Below the pieces are notes generated by a model that saw only the letters and a program-made list of their open reading frames with translations, was not told where the DNA came from and did not search any database. This document shows positions 44,432-55,776 of a stretch of DNA of 64,000 nucleotides, one piece after another; positions within the stretch are counted from its first letter, which is position 1, and every line of letters begins with the position of its first letter. A program made the translations under genes and the position numbers. The stretch is taken from assembly GCA_037043455.1 (NCBI GenBank), contig JAWPHD010000005.1, forward strand, positions 186,001 through 250,000, in the 5' to 3' direction. The stretch is from Cyrtodaria siliqua. Its lineage: Eukaryota > Mollusca > Bivalvia > Adapedonta > Hiatellidae.

Positions 44432-47200
44432 CAAGATGTCACGTTTATAACCATACGACATAACGTTAATCACGATGTCACGCCTATAAACACGAGAAAT
44501 CACAGTACTCACGATGTCATGTCTATAATCGCGCGACATCACGTTACACAAGATGTAACGTCCATCATAAAACGGCATTACGTTATTCAAGATGTAACGT
44601 CTATTATCATACGACATCCCGTTACTCAAGATGTCACGTCTATAATCACACGACATCCCGTTACTCAAGATGTCACGTCTATAATCACACGACATCACGT
44701 TACTCAATATGTCACGTATATAATCACACGACATAACGTTACCCAAGATGTCACGTATCTAATCACGCGACATCACGTCGCTTAAAACGTCAAGTCTATA
44801 ATCACGCGACATCACTTTACTCAAGATGTCAAGTCTATAATCACACGACATCACGTTATTCAAGATGTCAAGTCTATAATCACACGACATCACGTTATTC
44901 TAGATATCACGTCAATAATAACACGACCTCACGTTACTCGAGATATCACGTCTATAATCACATGACATCACGTTACTCAATAGGTCAAGTCTATAATCAC
45001 GCAACATCACGTTATTCAAGATGTCAAGTCTATAATCACGCGACACCATGTTGCTCAAAAGGAAACGTCTATTATCACACGACATCATGTTACTCAAGAT
45101 GTCACGACTATAATCACACGACATCACGTTATTCAAGATGTCACGTTTATAATCACATAACATCACGCTACTCAAGATGTCACGGCAATAATCACAAGAA
45201 ATCACGTTACTCAATATGTCACGTCTATAATCACGCGACATCACGTCGCTTAACACGTCAAGTCTAAAATCACACGACATCAAGTTATTCAAGATGTCAA
45301 GTCTATAATCACACGACAGCGCGTTATTCAAGATGTTACGTCAATAATAACACGACCTCACGTTTCTCGAGATGTCACGTCTATAATCACACGACATCAC
45401 GTTACTAAATAGGTAACGTCTATAATCTCGCAACATCACGTTATTCAAGATGTCAAGTCAATAATCACGCGACACCACGTTGCTCAAGATGAAACGTCTA
45501 TTATCACACGACATCATGTTACTCAAGACGTCATGGCTTTAATCATACGACATCACGTTACACAAGATGTCACGTCTATAATCACACGACATCACGTTAT
45601 TCAAGAAGTCATGTCTTTAATCACACGACATCACGTTACTCAATATTGTACGTCTATAATCGCACGGCATCACGTTACTAATGATGATACGTGTATAATC
45701 ACACGAGAACACGTTTCAAAAGATGTCACGTCTATACTCGCACGTGACATCACGTTACTCAAGATGTCAAGACTATAATCACACGACATCACGTTACGCA
45801 AGATGTTACGTCTATAATCATGCGACCTGACTTTGCTCAAGATGTAACGACTATTATCACTCGACACCACGTAGCTTAAGTTGTCATGTCTATAATCGCA
45901 TGACATCACGTTACTCAAGATGTTACGTCTGTTATCACACGACATCACGTTACTCAAGATGTTACGTCTGTTATCACACGACATCACGTTACTCAAGATG
46001 TCAAGCCTATAATCATACGACATCACGTTGCTCAATATATAACGTCTATTATCACAAGACATCACGTTTTTCAAGATGTCATGTCTATAATCACACAATA
46101 TCACGTTACTCAAGATGTCAAGTCTATAATCACGAGACACCACGTTGCTATAGATGAAACGTCTATTAGCACACGACATCATGTTACTCAATATGTAACT
46201 TCTATTATCACTCGAAATCACGTTACCCAAGATGTCACGTCTATAATGACACGACATCATGTTACTCAAGATGTCCCGTCTATAATCACACGACATCATG
46301 TTACTCAAGATGTCAAGTCTATAATCACACGACACGACATCACGTTTCTCAAGATTTCACGTCTATAATCACGCGACACCACGTTACTCAAGATGAAACG
46401 TATATTATCACAAGACATCATGTTACTCAATATGTAACTTCTATTATCACTCGACATCACGTTACTCAAGATGTCACGTCTATAATCACACGGCAAAACG
46501 TTACACTATATGTCATGTCTATTTTCACACGACATCACGTTGTTGAAGATGTCACGTCTATAATCACATGACATCACGTTACTAAATATGTGACGTCTAT
46601 ACTCACACGACATCATGCTACTTATGATGTCATGTCTAAAATCTCTCGACAACGCGTTACTAAAGATGTCTCGTCTATACTCGCACTTGATCACGTTACT
46701 CAAGATGTCACGTCTATAATCACGCGACATCAAGTTACTCAAAATGTCACGTCTATACTCACACGACATTACGTTACTCAAGATGTCACGTTTATAATCA
46801 CACAACATCACGTTACTCAATATGTTACGTCTATAATCGCGCGACAAGACTTTGCTCAAGCTGTAACGTCTATTATCACCAGAATTCACGTAACTCAAGT
46901 TGTCAAGTCTATAATCACATGACATCACGTTACTCAAGATGTTACGTCTGTAATCACACGACATCACGTTACTCAATATGTCATGCCTATATTCACACGA
47001 CATCACGTTTCTCAAGATGTAACGTCTATTATCACACGACATCACGTTACTCAAGATGTCACGTATATAATCACGCGACATCATGTTACTCAAGATGTAA
47101 CGTATATTATCACACGACATCACGTTACTCAAAATGTCACTTCTATACGAACACGACATCATGCTATTTAAATGTAACATTCCTCAACATGTCGCGTCTA
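44432..47200. repeat. 39 bp minisatellite array with 429 bp higher-order period
   Basis: About 70 units based on ATCACACGACATCACGTTAC, TCAAGATGTCACGTCTATA. Variants are arranged in a higher order: AATAATAACACGACCTCACG occurs at 44914 and 45343, and GAAACGTCTATTATCACACG at 45062 and 45491, each exactly 429 bases (11 units) apart. A six-unit repeat with a 5-base insertion occurs at 46153 and 46392. Since 39 is 13 codons, long frames stay open on both strands (minus MSCDYRRDILSNV, plus TSIITRHHVTQDV); these are not taken as genes. Confidence 0.92.
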
Positions 47201-47259
47201 TATCTATAAAAAAAACGATAAGTTTGAGCCGATCAACAAACGGTATCACTTATATCCTG

Positions 47260-47590
47260 TTGTTCGGTCGTTGATAAGACATGTCTTGCATACCGGATAA
47301 GGCTATCCACCACGTTTTACATGAGGGGTAAAGATAAATGTCACGTGCGCACTTACATCCGGTATGCAGGAAAACATGCAAAACGTTAGTAGCTGGCGTC
47401 GTCAATGCAAAACATGTCTCTGATATGCAAGAAAAAGAATCTATCATGGGTATTCGGTTCAGATAGGAAAGTCCAACCCTCGGTATAAGTGTTTTATACC
47501 GAGCAGAGCCTCGGTTCCGATAAAAACACTTATACCTTGGGTTGGAATTCCCTATCTTCACCGGATACCCATGAAAGATTCGTATAACCT
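47260..47590. mobile_element. Relative of the hairpin-ended TIR element
   Basis: TCTTGCATACCGGATAAGGC parallels TCTTGCATACCGGACAAGGA at 40330. The right part (47437-47586) is a hairpin: ATCATGGGTAT...GGAAAG and CTTTCATGGGTATCC-like arms around GGTATAAGTGTTTTATACCG...CACTTATACC. Only the right half of the 40056-40685 layout is present. It abuts the 39 bp array. Confidence 0.6.
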
Positions 47591-49393
47591 TTACGACTGA
47601 TATCAACTCTATCCGTAAATGACACGGCTATAACAAACCATCACGTTTTCTTGCTAATTGTCAGTCTTCAAAAAGACGAGATTCCTTCACCATTGATAGA
47701 TACCTGATTCATGTAAAAAAACACCAGCCATTCTTGAGAATATTCTTAGACTTAGGCCCAAGTATGCAAATTTCAATCACAAATATATCTAAAAGTTTAA
47801 AGGATATTAAGCATTCACAACAAGCTGCTATTTATCAATATGACAAAAAACAATCAGTTGCATCTTCTTACAATTGTTTATCTTTGAAGGTGACGGGAAT
47901 ATTTGTGAATGAAATTTAGTTCTTAAGCACAAGTCTAAGAATAGTTTGAAGAATGGTTGGTTAATTCCAGGCAGCTGAACTCTCTAACGATGTCATGCAT
48001 ATAACCACATTACATATGTTAATGTCGCATACACAGATAAGAAATCCCCTTTCCCACGATGAGAATCCCTTTTAAGTCTTAAGGAACACCTAGGGGTAAT
48101 AATGTTAATCAATACCTGAAATACCCTTTTAATATAAAAAATATTTTATCATAAAACAAAGCAATCAAGTTAAAGGCCAATGCAATCATTTTGATGTGTT
48201 AAGTTATTTTTAAATGTTTAAACATCATAGAAACTTGTCTAGATACTCCAGCTAGAAATACTCATTTAAATTAGACACGAAATTATACTTAAATATTCTA
48301 TAGCTGTGTATAAGACTAGTGGGCGTGTAGCAATTTTTGATCCATTGACTTTCAGATTGAGAAGCCCTATACTTTAACACTTGGCTAGTCCAACCATTTG
48401 AGCAATACCGTTATTTGTATAGATATACTGTTAGTATTGTACACGTTAGTTTGTTCAGTGTGTGTGTGTGTGAGGTTGCGTGCGTGCCTGCGTGCGTGCG
48501 TGCGTGTGTGTGCGTGTTCATGCGCTTGCGGGCGAGCGTTTCTAGGTAGTTTATTTTATTTATTCATTAATTGTAATTATTCTACATGTTCTAAGGACAA
48601 TAGTTTAACGTTATCATCTTTCAAGAAATGACAAGAACAAAGCAGACATTTCAATAGATGCCCAAGGAAGATTATGAGGTTCACCAAAGTATTTTTCTTT
48701 TAAATAATTTACATCAAATAGCCAGGCCATCGGAAAAGGCTACCAGCTGGGTGAATAGGTCAGGGTTATGTGAACTATCAAATTAGTCTCTAGTAAGTTA
48801 AACATGTTCTAATTATTTATTTATATATTTACATTATCCATATTTTGTCTGATTATTGCTCCCTTGTTTAATTTACTGAAATGTTTAAAGTATATTGCAT
48901 ATAAAAGGTTATAAAAAATGAAAAAAATAACCAGTGCGGTTTGTCAGGCACCCGTCTTCAGCATCCGAATTCTCTTAATACCGTCTAGAGACCTTCGTCT
49001 GAGGTAGGGTGTCCACAAAGAGTCAAGTGTAGGTCACACTGGGGAGGCAATGATCAAAGATATACATAGATATAATGCGATATAGTGGAACAGAAGCCTG
49101 CTCTAATAATGAATGACTGCCTATAGACAAAACTAAAATCCCCGACGCTTCTGATAAAACAAGTGATAATAAGTATTACAATGTATATACATCTAAGTTT
49201 GTGTGGGAGATATTAATGTGCGTAATGCAGTATTCAATATGTAAGTGTACTGTAAACATATGTGGCATCCACTCACTTTTTATCCCATATATTACAACAA
49301 TGGTTAGAGCAGGCTTTAGATATATTGAAAGCATAGGTGGATTATTAGATTCCAAAGATAGTTAAATGAAAAGACATATCTTATTACCTTAAA
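47591..49393. other. No gene recognised; GT/GC-rich microsatellite inside
   Basis: A (GTGT)/(GCGT) microsatellite covers about 48456-48540. The rest is AT-rich with no recognised coding or repeat content. Confidence 0.5.
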
Positions 49394-50146
49394 GGCCCCT
49401 TTACACAGGGCTGCGACCTTTGTGCCACATTTGAGCGACCAAAAAATGGCCAGGACGCTCAATGGTCATGGAAATCATGTTTCTATGTAACTGCTCCAGC
49501 GATCCTTGTGCCTCCCTTGAACCACCAAAAATGCAATTTTCGGGCATTTTCATGGCGATCTACGAACGACCTGTGCGTTCACTGAGCCACCTTCCTGCCT
49601 CCCCTGTACTTCCCCTGTGCAACCTATGGCAACCAACGCGATTAAAAGCTACATAGGCGACCCCGAGCAATGTTTGGGCAACCATTGAGCTACGATCTAC
49701 GAACGACCTGTGCGTCCACTGAGCCACCTGCCTGCCTCCTCTGTGTCTCCTCTGTGCCATCATCGGCGACCAACGGCAACTAACGGCGATCACTGGACGA
49801 CCATTCAGCCAAAAAAATTGCAGCAGAACGCATCTATTACCTGGCGACCATTGGGCGACAACTGTGCCTCCATTCTGCAACCACGGTAATCCTTGTGCCT
49901 CTCTTCTGCCTCCTTTGAGCCACCTTTGAGCAACCAACCTCCTCGGCGACCTTTGTGCGACTGTTTTGAACATGTTCAAAAATTCACGGGGACCATGGCG
50001 TCCATAGCGACGTCTGAACCTCCTGTGTACCACCTTTGAACGACCTAGGCAACCATTCTGCCTCATTTGAGCCTCCAACGACTACCTGGCAAATTTTATG
50101 GTCGCAAACGGGAGGCACAAAGATCGCCATCCTGTGTAAAGGCCCC
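49394..50146. mobile_element. GC-richer TIR element
   Basis: Left GGCCCCTTTACACAGGGCTG and right ATCCTGTGTAAAGGCCCC are inverted ends (GGSSCCTTTACACAGG), continuing into CGACCTTTGTGCC against GGCACAAAGATCGCC. The inside is unusually GC-rich for this window and built of reiterated TGTGCCTCC, GAGCCACC and GGCGACC words; GATCTACGAACGACCTGTGC repeats at 49557 and 49690. The long minus frame (49560-50078) follows from that composition. Confidence 0.65.
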
Positions 50147-50638
50147 ATTACAGGTTCATGAAGGAGATATATCTTCTATTGAGGAGTTGTATAGTAAGTA
50201 TGGGATATGATATTGTCATGGGTAGTTTATAGATTTTATACAATGTGGGTTATGCTGCAGGATATGTTTAAATGATGGGTGTATTGAACAACACAAAACA
50301 AAATGATGACGATGAATATACGGGTATACATGCAGCAAATATATGTCGTTGGTCTGTACTAGAAAGCCAGTACGACGACCGTCTAGGCTAGCTGAGAACA
50401 GTAGCCTAAATTTGCATTAAAGTAACCCAATCAATGTAATTTAGAAAACTCGTCTAACTAAATGACATTAAATTCAAACCGATTTACTCACTAAATATTG
50501 GGTATTATATGGAAATTGGCAGATATGGTAAATATGAGATATGTTCAATAATATCATAAGTAGTTTATTACTTTTATAAAATGGGGGTATTGCTGTAGGA
50601 TATGGTTAAAAGATGGGGGAACTGAGATGATAAAAGAT
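50147..50638. other. No gene recognised; likely includes the 3' end of the RNase-H LINE
   Basis: AT-rich. Probably 3' untranslated sequence of the minus-strand LINE whose ORF ends at 50639, with no visible poly-A. Confidence 0.4.
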
Positions 50639-51758
50639 TTAGATTTTCTTTTCGAAGTGGGTGGCTTTAATGTAGTCACCAAGAGCGCTGAAAAACAATC
50701 GTTTGTGTCTTTTTTCGGGATCGAGTAAATTATTAAGGCTTAGAGGGATTGAAATCTGCTGGAGTTTAGATTTTAATTCGTCCCGTTTTGTGTCGAGCTG
50801 ACTGCTTTCAAGAAGAAAGTGTTTAGTGGCGTATGGGACGGAGCAGGAATGACAGTTTTTGGAAAGATCCTTAATGATGTGGCTTCCTAGAGTCGCAGGT
50901 AATAAGTGATATCCCATACTAAGTCTGGTTATAGTTTTGGTAATGATTTTATTGCCCGAAAACAGGTCATGATTTCTAAAGTAATGGCTAAGTCTAGTAA
51001 AACTGTTGAATTTATTTGTCTGATTAGTTAGGTAATGATTTAGTTTAACATTAATTGTTTAACGGATACAGAAATAAACTTCTGAAGGTCCAAATGTTAC
51101 ATGTTTATCAATAAAAGGATGGTCCAATCCAGCTTTACAAGCATGGTCGGCCTTTTCCTTACCGGAAATATTTACATGGTCTAGACACCATTCTAAGTTA
51201 ATGGATAAACCCAGTATGTTACAGTCGTTAAGTCATGTTTATATATCCGAAATTAGGTCCGGTCTAGACTTGCTTTTTCTGTCTTTAATGGTGGTAAGGA
51301 TGGAAAGTGAATCGGAGAAAATAACTGATTTAGTAGGTTTATTTAGGAAAATCCATTTAAGGGACTTTATTATTGCAATCAGCTCCGCAGTAAAAATGGA
51401 TAGACAATCAGAGATTCGAATAATTGTGCTAATGTTTAGAGACGGGATTACAAAGGCAGATGCCACGCGTCCTTTAACAGGGTCCTTTGACCCATCAGTG
51501 AACATGTTTACATGATAGTTATACTTGTTATCAATATGTTCCATAAAAGCTTGTTTTATAATGGATGGGTTGTCCTGTTTATTAATATTATTTGAAAAAG
51601 AAGTATCAACTTTTGGTAAAGCTAGAGTCCATGGTGGAATGTATCTAGTATTAAAATCTGCTATGGTGATCTTATTTAATTTATATTCGTCTGTCAAGTT
51701 TAGTGTTTCTGTATCGAAAGGTTTAGGCTTATTATGACATTTATTTTTAAAGTATGTA
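50639..51758 (-). pseudogene. LINE RNase H and C-terminal domain
   Basis: The minus frame 51239-51697 reads TRYIPPWTLALPKVD, HVNMFTDGSKDPVKG (first Asp of RNase H), IFTAELIAIIKSLKW (Glu) and SVIFSDSLSILTTIK (Asp). After a stop come HVNISGKEKADHACKAG, the final conserved His/Asp block. 50639-50917 gives MGYHLLPATLGSHI and CHSCSVPYATKHFLLES, the C-terminal C-x2-C-x-H segment of I-type LINEs. The frame starts abruptly at the insertion point. Confidence 0.8.
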
Positions 51759-52249
51759 GTTATTTTTTATTTTTATTTTTTATTTTTTTTTCAGCTTCGA
51801 AAAATAGAAGCCCATTTATTCTCCCCGTCTAGTGGTGAGCAGAGGGTCGGGGAGGACCATCCCTCTGTACACCTTACAGCAGCAATTTAATGTTATAGTT
51901 ACAATGTACTAGTTAAATAATATAATATATATATATATAGCTGTATCCTTAACGTATATGTATACATACACAAATCATTCACACTGAACACTCAACAGAT
52001 ATATTTCATGCATTTTAAAGTATAAATAAATTTATTGATAGTTGCTCTACAAATATAATTGTCTGCTGGCAAGTGTATAGTATTGTGGTAGCCTACTTAA
52101 ATGTGTATGCGTTATTAATAAATATGATTTCACTATAATTAAGCTATGGGGAGATGTTATTGAGAAAGAAAAAAAGCGGGTAGGGGTGGGGGCATCCCAG
52201 CATGAGGTTTTTTACTAAAATATATTTATTTAAAAAAGAAAAAAGGTTG

Positions 52250-52860
52250 CTAGGTGTTCATGTTAAGGAGTTTTCCCATGTTTTTAAGAAACAATCATAT
52301 TTATTTTCTGTAATTGCTATTTCTTCATCTGTTTTATAAAAAAGTTGTAGTCTATTTTTCAGTGTAGTGAGGCTAGATTTATTTTTTGAGCATCGACAAT
52401 AGTATAAGTAGTACTTTGTTTCCAACTATACGCTGATTTAGAACACTTGTGTTTTCATCATGTATTCCAAAGACAAATGACCTCTTTTTAAAATCTATTT
52501 CCACATTATTTTGTTTAACCAGTCCTTAAGGTTTGTCAGTATACTTTGTGAATTCTGGCATTCCCACAGTAAATGTGTAATTGTTTCACTGAATGATGAA
52601 CAGAAAGAACAAAGTGGACTCTCTATTAAATGTATGAAGAAACGTGTTTGTTGCTAAAATATTGTGATTTATTCTTATCTGAAACCATTGTAAAGTTGTA
52701 TCCTTTGTTATTGTGAAAGGCCATGTATAAATTTGACTCCAGGTATATTCGCTGAAGTTGTTCATTCTAGTCCATATGATTTTACCACTAGGACATTCAT
52801 TATTTTGATTTAATACTTGATACATGTCTTTAACTCCTTTTTATTTCTTAAATATATTTT
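52250..52860 (-). pseudogene. L1/Tx1-like ORF2 C-terminus
   Basis: The minus frame 52586-52825 reads VLNQNNECPSGKIIWTRMN, FSEYTWSQIYTWPFTITKD and TTLQWFQIRINHNILATNTF, the conserved segment after RT in Tx1/L1-type elements. Shifted frames continue with HLLWECQNSQSILTNLKDW and YYLYYCRCSKNKSSLTAL, the HLxWEC Cys/His region. Broken by shifts. Confidence 0.75.
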
Positions 52861-53039
52861 TAGTGGAGTTGGTAGCACAGGAGTTTCCAACGTCGTTGTT
52901 CTTTTACTATCTGTTATTTCTTTCTGCATTTTTTGATAGCTACCACTAACCCATTATATTGTACAAAATTTAATTTATTCGACATAATAATAATAATAAT
53001 AATCGTCACCTTCTTGTATGTTTGTAGCCCGTGACCTTA

Positions 53040-53942
53040 TGACTGATCCTTTAACCTTGCTATTTCTTATTTCGATCAGTTCGGACTTTAAAATTTCAAG
53101 ATCTTCAACTGTATCAGTTGTAAGTTTCTGTTCAATATTTGCTATATTCTGTGTTAGAGTTTACTCCCTTTCATCAGTTGTCTTTTTAACATAACATGAA
53201 TAAGAGATGGATTTCCCCCGAAGTTCCATTAACAATGTTTCGTATTTTGTATTTCACTGTTTGGTATATTTTCTATTATTGTATACATGTAATGTATATT
53301 GTGATTAGACCTCTTTTATGCTATCATTAATTGCCTGAAGATAATTAATGTCTTTAAGTAGCGAGTTGTTATGCTTCCAAAGAGGTTTACCTTTATTAAA
53401 TTCATTAAAACAAATATTTAATATAATTGCTGAGTGATCAGATCTGTAGCTATTATCAATAATGCAATGTTTATAGTTATAATAGTCTAATTCCGGATCT
53501 AATACAAAATAAAAATCTCCGCACTATATACAGTTGTCATTATTCATTATTCATTTCATCAATAGCAGAAGATATATTATTATAGAAAGAGGGGTTATCG
53601 GTATTTGGTCCATATATCGATATCAATGTGAATCTATTATTTTTAACCGTTATATCTAAATTATATAATTACCATTTTCATCTGCTTTTGTCTTGTGAAC
53701 CTTGTATTCAAAATTATTATTAAATAAAATCAAAACTCCTCTTGCATTTGATTTATATGAACTAAAATAACAATCATTACCCCACCTAGTTCTGACAAAC
53801 TTTTCATTATTTCCAGGACTGAAATGTGTGTCTTGAAGACAATAAACATGACACTCTTTACTTTGAAGGTAATGAAACAAATCTGTAAGCCTATTCCTTG
53901 AAAGTTTAGAGATAATATTTTAATATCACTCATAATTAACAT
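53040..53942 (-). pseudogene. L1/Tx1-like ORF2 endonuclease
   Basis: The minus frames 53730-53942 and 53656-53880 read DIKILSLNFQGIG, then LFHYLQSKECHVYCLQDTHF, SPGNNEKFVRTRWGNDCYF and KSNARGVLILFNNNFEYKV: an APE-like endonuclease, with the QDTH block in place of the usual QET/QETH Glu. Downstream frames give DNSYRSDHSAII (SDH block) and GKPLWKHNNSLL. The linker runs to VIRSRATNIQEGD, where RT should begin, and stops at a (TAA)n run near 52987-53003. Confidence 0.75.
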
Positions 53943-54845
53943 TGTAGGTATAGTTCACTATGGGATTTTCCTTGTAACCACCCTGTTGACCTAAATCCTC
54001 ATGCCAAAGATGTTGAAAGTTGGGGGTGGGGTAGGGGGGGGGAGTGAAAATAATGAATTTACAATGCAACATTGCATAGTAAAATAAAGAAACTCAAAAA
54101 GTACCATAATTCTACTGTGCTTGTTTTTTTTATTTTTTTTAAAGTTTTTGAATTATTTTTTACAATGTTTTAATTTCATTTAAGCCATATTCAGCTAGCT
54201 TAAGTAATCACATGTAATGTATCATACATAAATCTACATGTGGCTAGCTTGCAACCATCATTATCTTTATTAGATGATTTTTATACATAAATAATTCCGT
54301 GGAATAAATGTCTTGCCAATATCACCAAAAATATCATGAAATTGACTCGTTGACCTGTTTTTTGCAATAAGGCAAGAAATTAAATGTTTAATAATATCAA
54401 TTGTCTGTATTTATCTGCTGGAATAACTGCTTGAATGTTTAAGCACTCAGAACCTACAATTTAAACAAATATAATTAGTAGTAATATGCTACTATAAAAT
54501 TGTAAAATGTCTCACCAAACTTGTTTTTATATATAAATCTTCTATTATATAATGTTCAAACCATGTTGCAGTAACTATATCTAATATTATGAAATAACCG
54601 ATGAAATATAATTTATTATATTATTAGTAAGTTTTAATAAAACTGTTGTCCATGTAGGTGCTAGCATATTGAATAGTGTCCGTCACTATATCAGCACCAT
54701 TGCTAAAACGTACAGTCTACATGTTACTTGTATATATGGAATATTAACTCTAGACTTCATCACAAAGATTATCACAATAATAAATCCAGTGTCACTATTA
54801 CTTATGTATGTAATAAATCCATTATATATATCTTTAAAAAAGAAA

Positions 54846-54847
<2 letters not shown>

Positions 54848-54880
<33 letters not shown>
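54848..54880. repeat. (CA)n microsatellite
   Basis: An uninterrupted CA run of ~33 bases lies in the ORF1-ORF2 spacer of the nested LINE. Confidence 0.95.
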
Positions 54881-54883
<3 letters not shown>

Positions 54884-54974
54884 CACCTATTAGTCTCAGA
54901 GCATTGATGCTCTTGGTGTACACATTGGAAACGATCACTGTCCTTAAAATAAGTTTTAACTAAAATTGTATGTA

Positions 54975-55480
54975 ATTGTTGCCTATGATTTTGTAATCAC
55001 ACTGTCAATGTCATCATAAAGATCAAATTTGTACCGCTTCTCTGTCTTCGTCTTCTCATTTACTGCGCCGTTGAAATACCATGCTGATTCTATCTTTGGG
55101 TGTTCGTTCAGCCTAGTGATGAGGGTGGAGTTCAACCTGGTAACGTCGTCTATAAGGCGGGTGCCTGCAGACTTCATGTCCGATCTTACTCGCATCAGTT
55201 TTGCCTTTTCACTATTGATTTTTTTAATTTCAACAGTATTGGACGTGGAACACCAGACTTCCCAGGAATACGGTGTATGGCGATAATTTTGTCCGTGTTT
55301 AACGTGGCCTTCTGCTTTGTAAAAAGACCACATATTTCCTTTGTGAGGGAGGATTCTGTTTCCCCTGGCTTCTCATTAATATTTATTACTTTAACGTTAT
55401 TCTTCCTAGAGTACTGCTCGTTGTAATTGGCCTCTAACCCTTGCTTAGCCACTGATTCAGTCTCAGCCACTCTTTTCCTG
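54975..55480 (-). pseudogene. L1/Tx1-like ORF1 protein
   Basis: The minus frame 55195-55470 reads NEQYSRKNNVKVININEKPG and DKIIAIHRIPGKSGVPRPIL, the RRM-like domain typical of L1-type ORF1. After one shift 54983-55333 gives KLMRVRSDMKSAG, LIDDVTRLNSTLITRLNEHP and KIESAWYFNGAVNEKTKTEK, the C-terminal domain. ORF1p coats LINE RNA. Intact apart from one shift; the N-terminal coiled coil would lie above 55480 and is not clear. Confidence 0.75.
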
Positions 55481-55776
55481 CGGTACTTTTATTTTAGTTT
55501 TTAGCAGACTGTTCTCCTCTTTCAAACACTGTTTTTTTGAGAAAATATTCAGCTGTCCAAATTGTATTTTTGTAAAAATCTCTTCAAATCTCCATTTTTA
55601 TCCCTATTTTTTTTCACAGATTGTTTATCTTATGTTTACATTCCTTTTTGTGTAATCCAAAACATAATATAGTCATTATTTTATCAGTAATGGTACAAAT
55701 ACTAGAGAGCTGATTTTAACCACACATCTAAACTCTGTTTGACCTTGACGACATCAATCTATCATTATAGTATGTA

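Larger units (their letters stand above)
51759..55768 (-). mobile_element. L1/Tx1-like LINE nested in the RNase-H LINE
   Basis: On the minus strand: ORF1 (55480-54975), endonuclease (53942-53040), a missing RT, the ORF2 C-terminus (52860-52250), a 3' untranslated region and an A-rich tail at 51761-51790. The flanks TAAAGTATGTAGTTA and TATAGTATGTATTTA (around 51748 and 55766) match at 13 of 15 bases, a likely target duplication. The size is ~4 kb because the RT core is deleted. Confidence 0.8.

Noticed and set aside
45670..47180. Minus-strand frames of 221 and 224 codons
   Set aside because: They lie wholly inside the 39 bp array and repeat a 13-residue unit; the period alone explains them, and plus-strand frames are open as well.
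44432..47200. 39 bp array as a CRISPR array
   Set aside because: Repeats are directly adjacent, with no unique spacers, and variation is spread through the whole unit; the context is animal DNA.
48398..48631. 77-codon frame rich in Cys, Val and Arg
   Set aside because: Translation of a GTGT/GCGT microsatellite.
49560..50078. 172-codon minus-strand frame
   Set aside because: Inside a TIR element made of reiterated GC-rich words; biased Arg/Trp/Gln composition and no domain.
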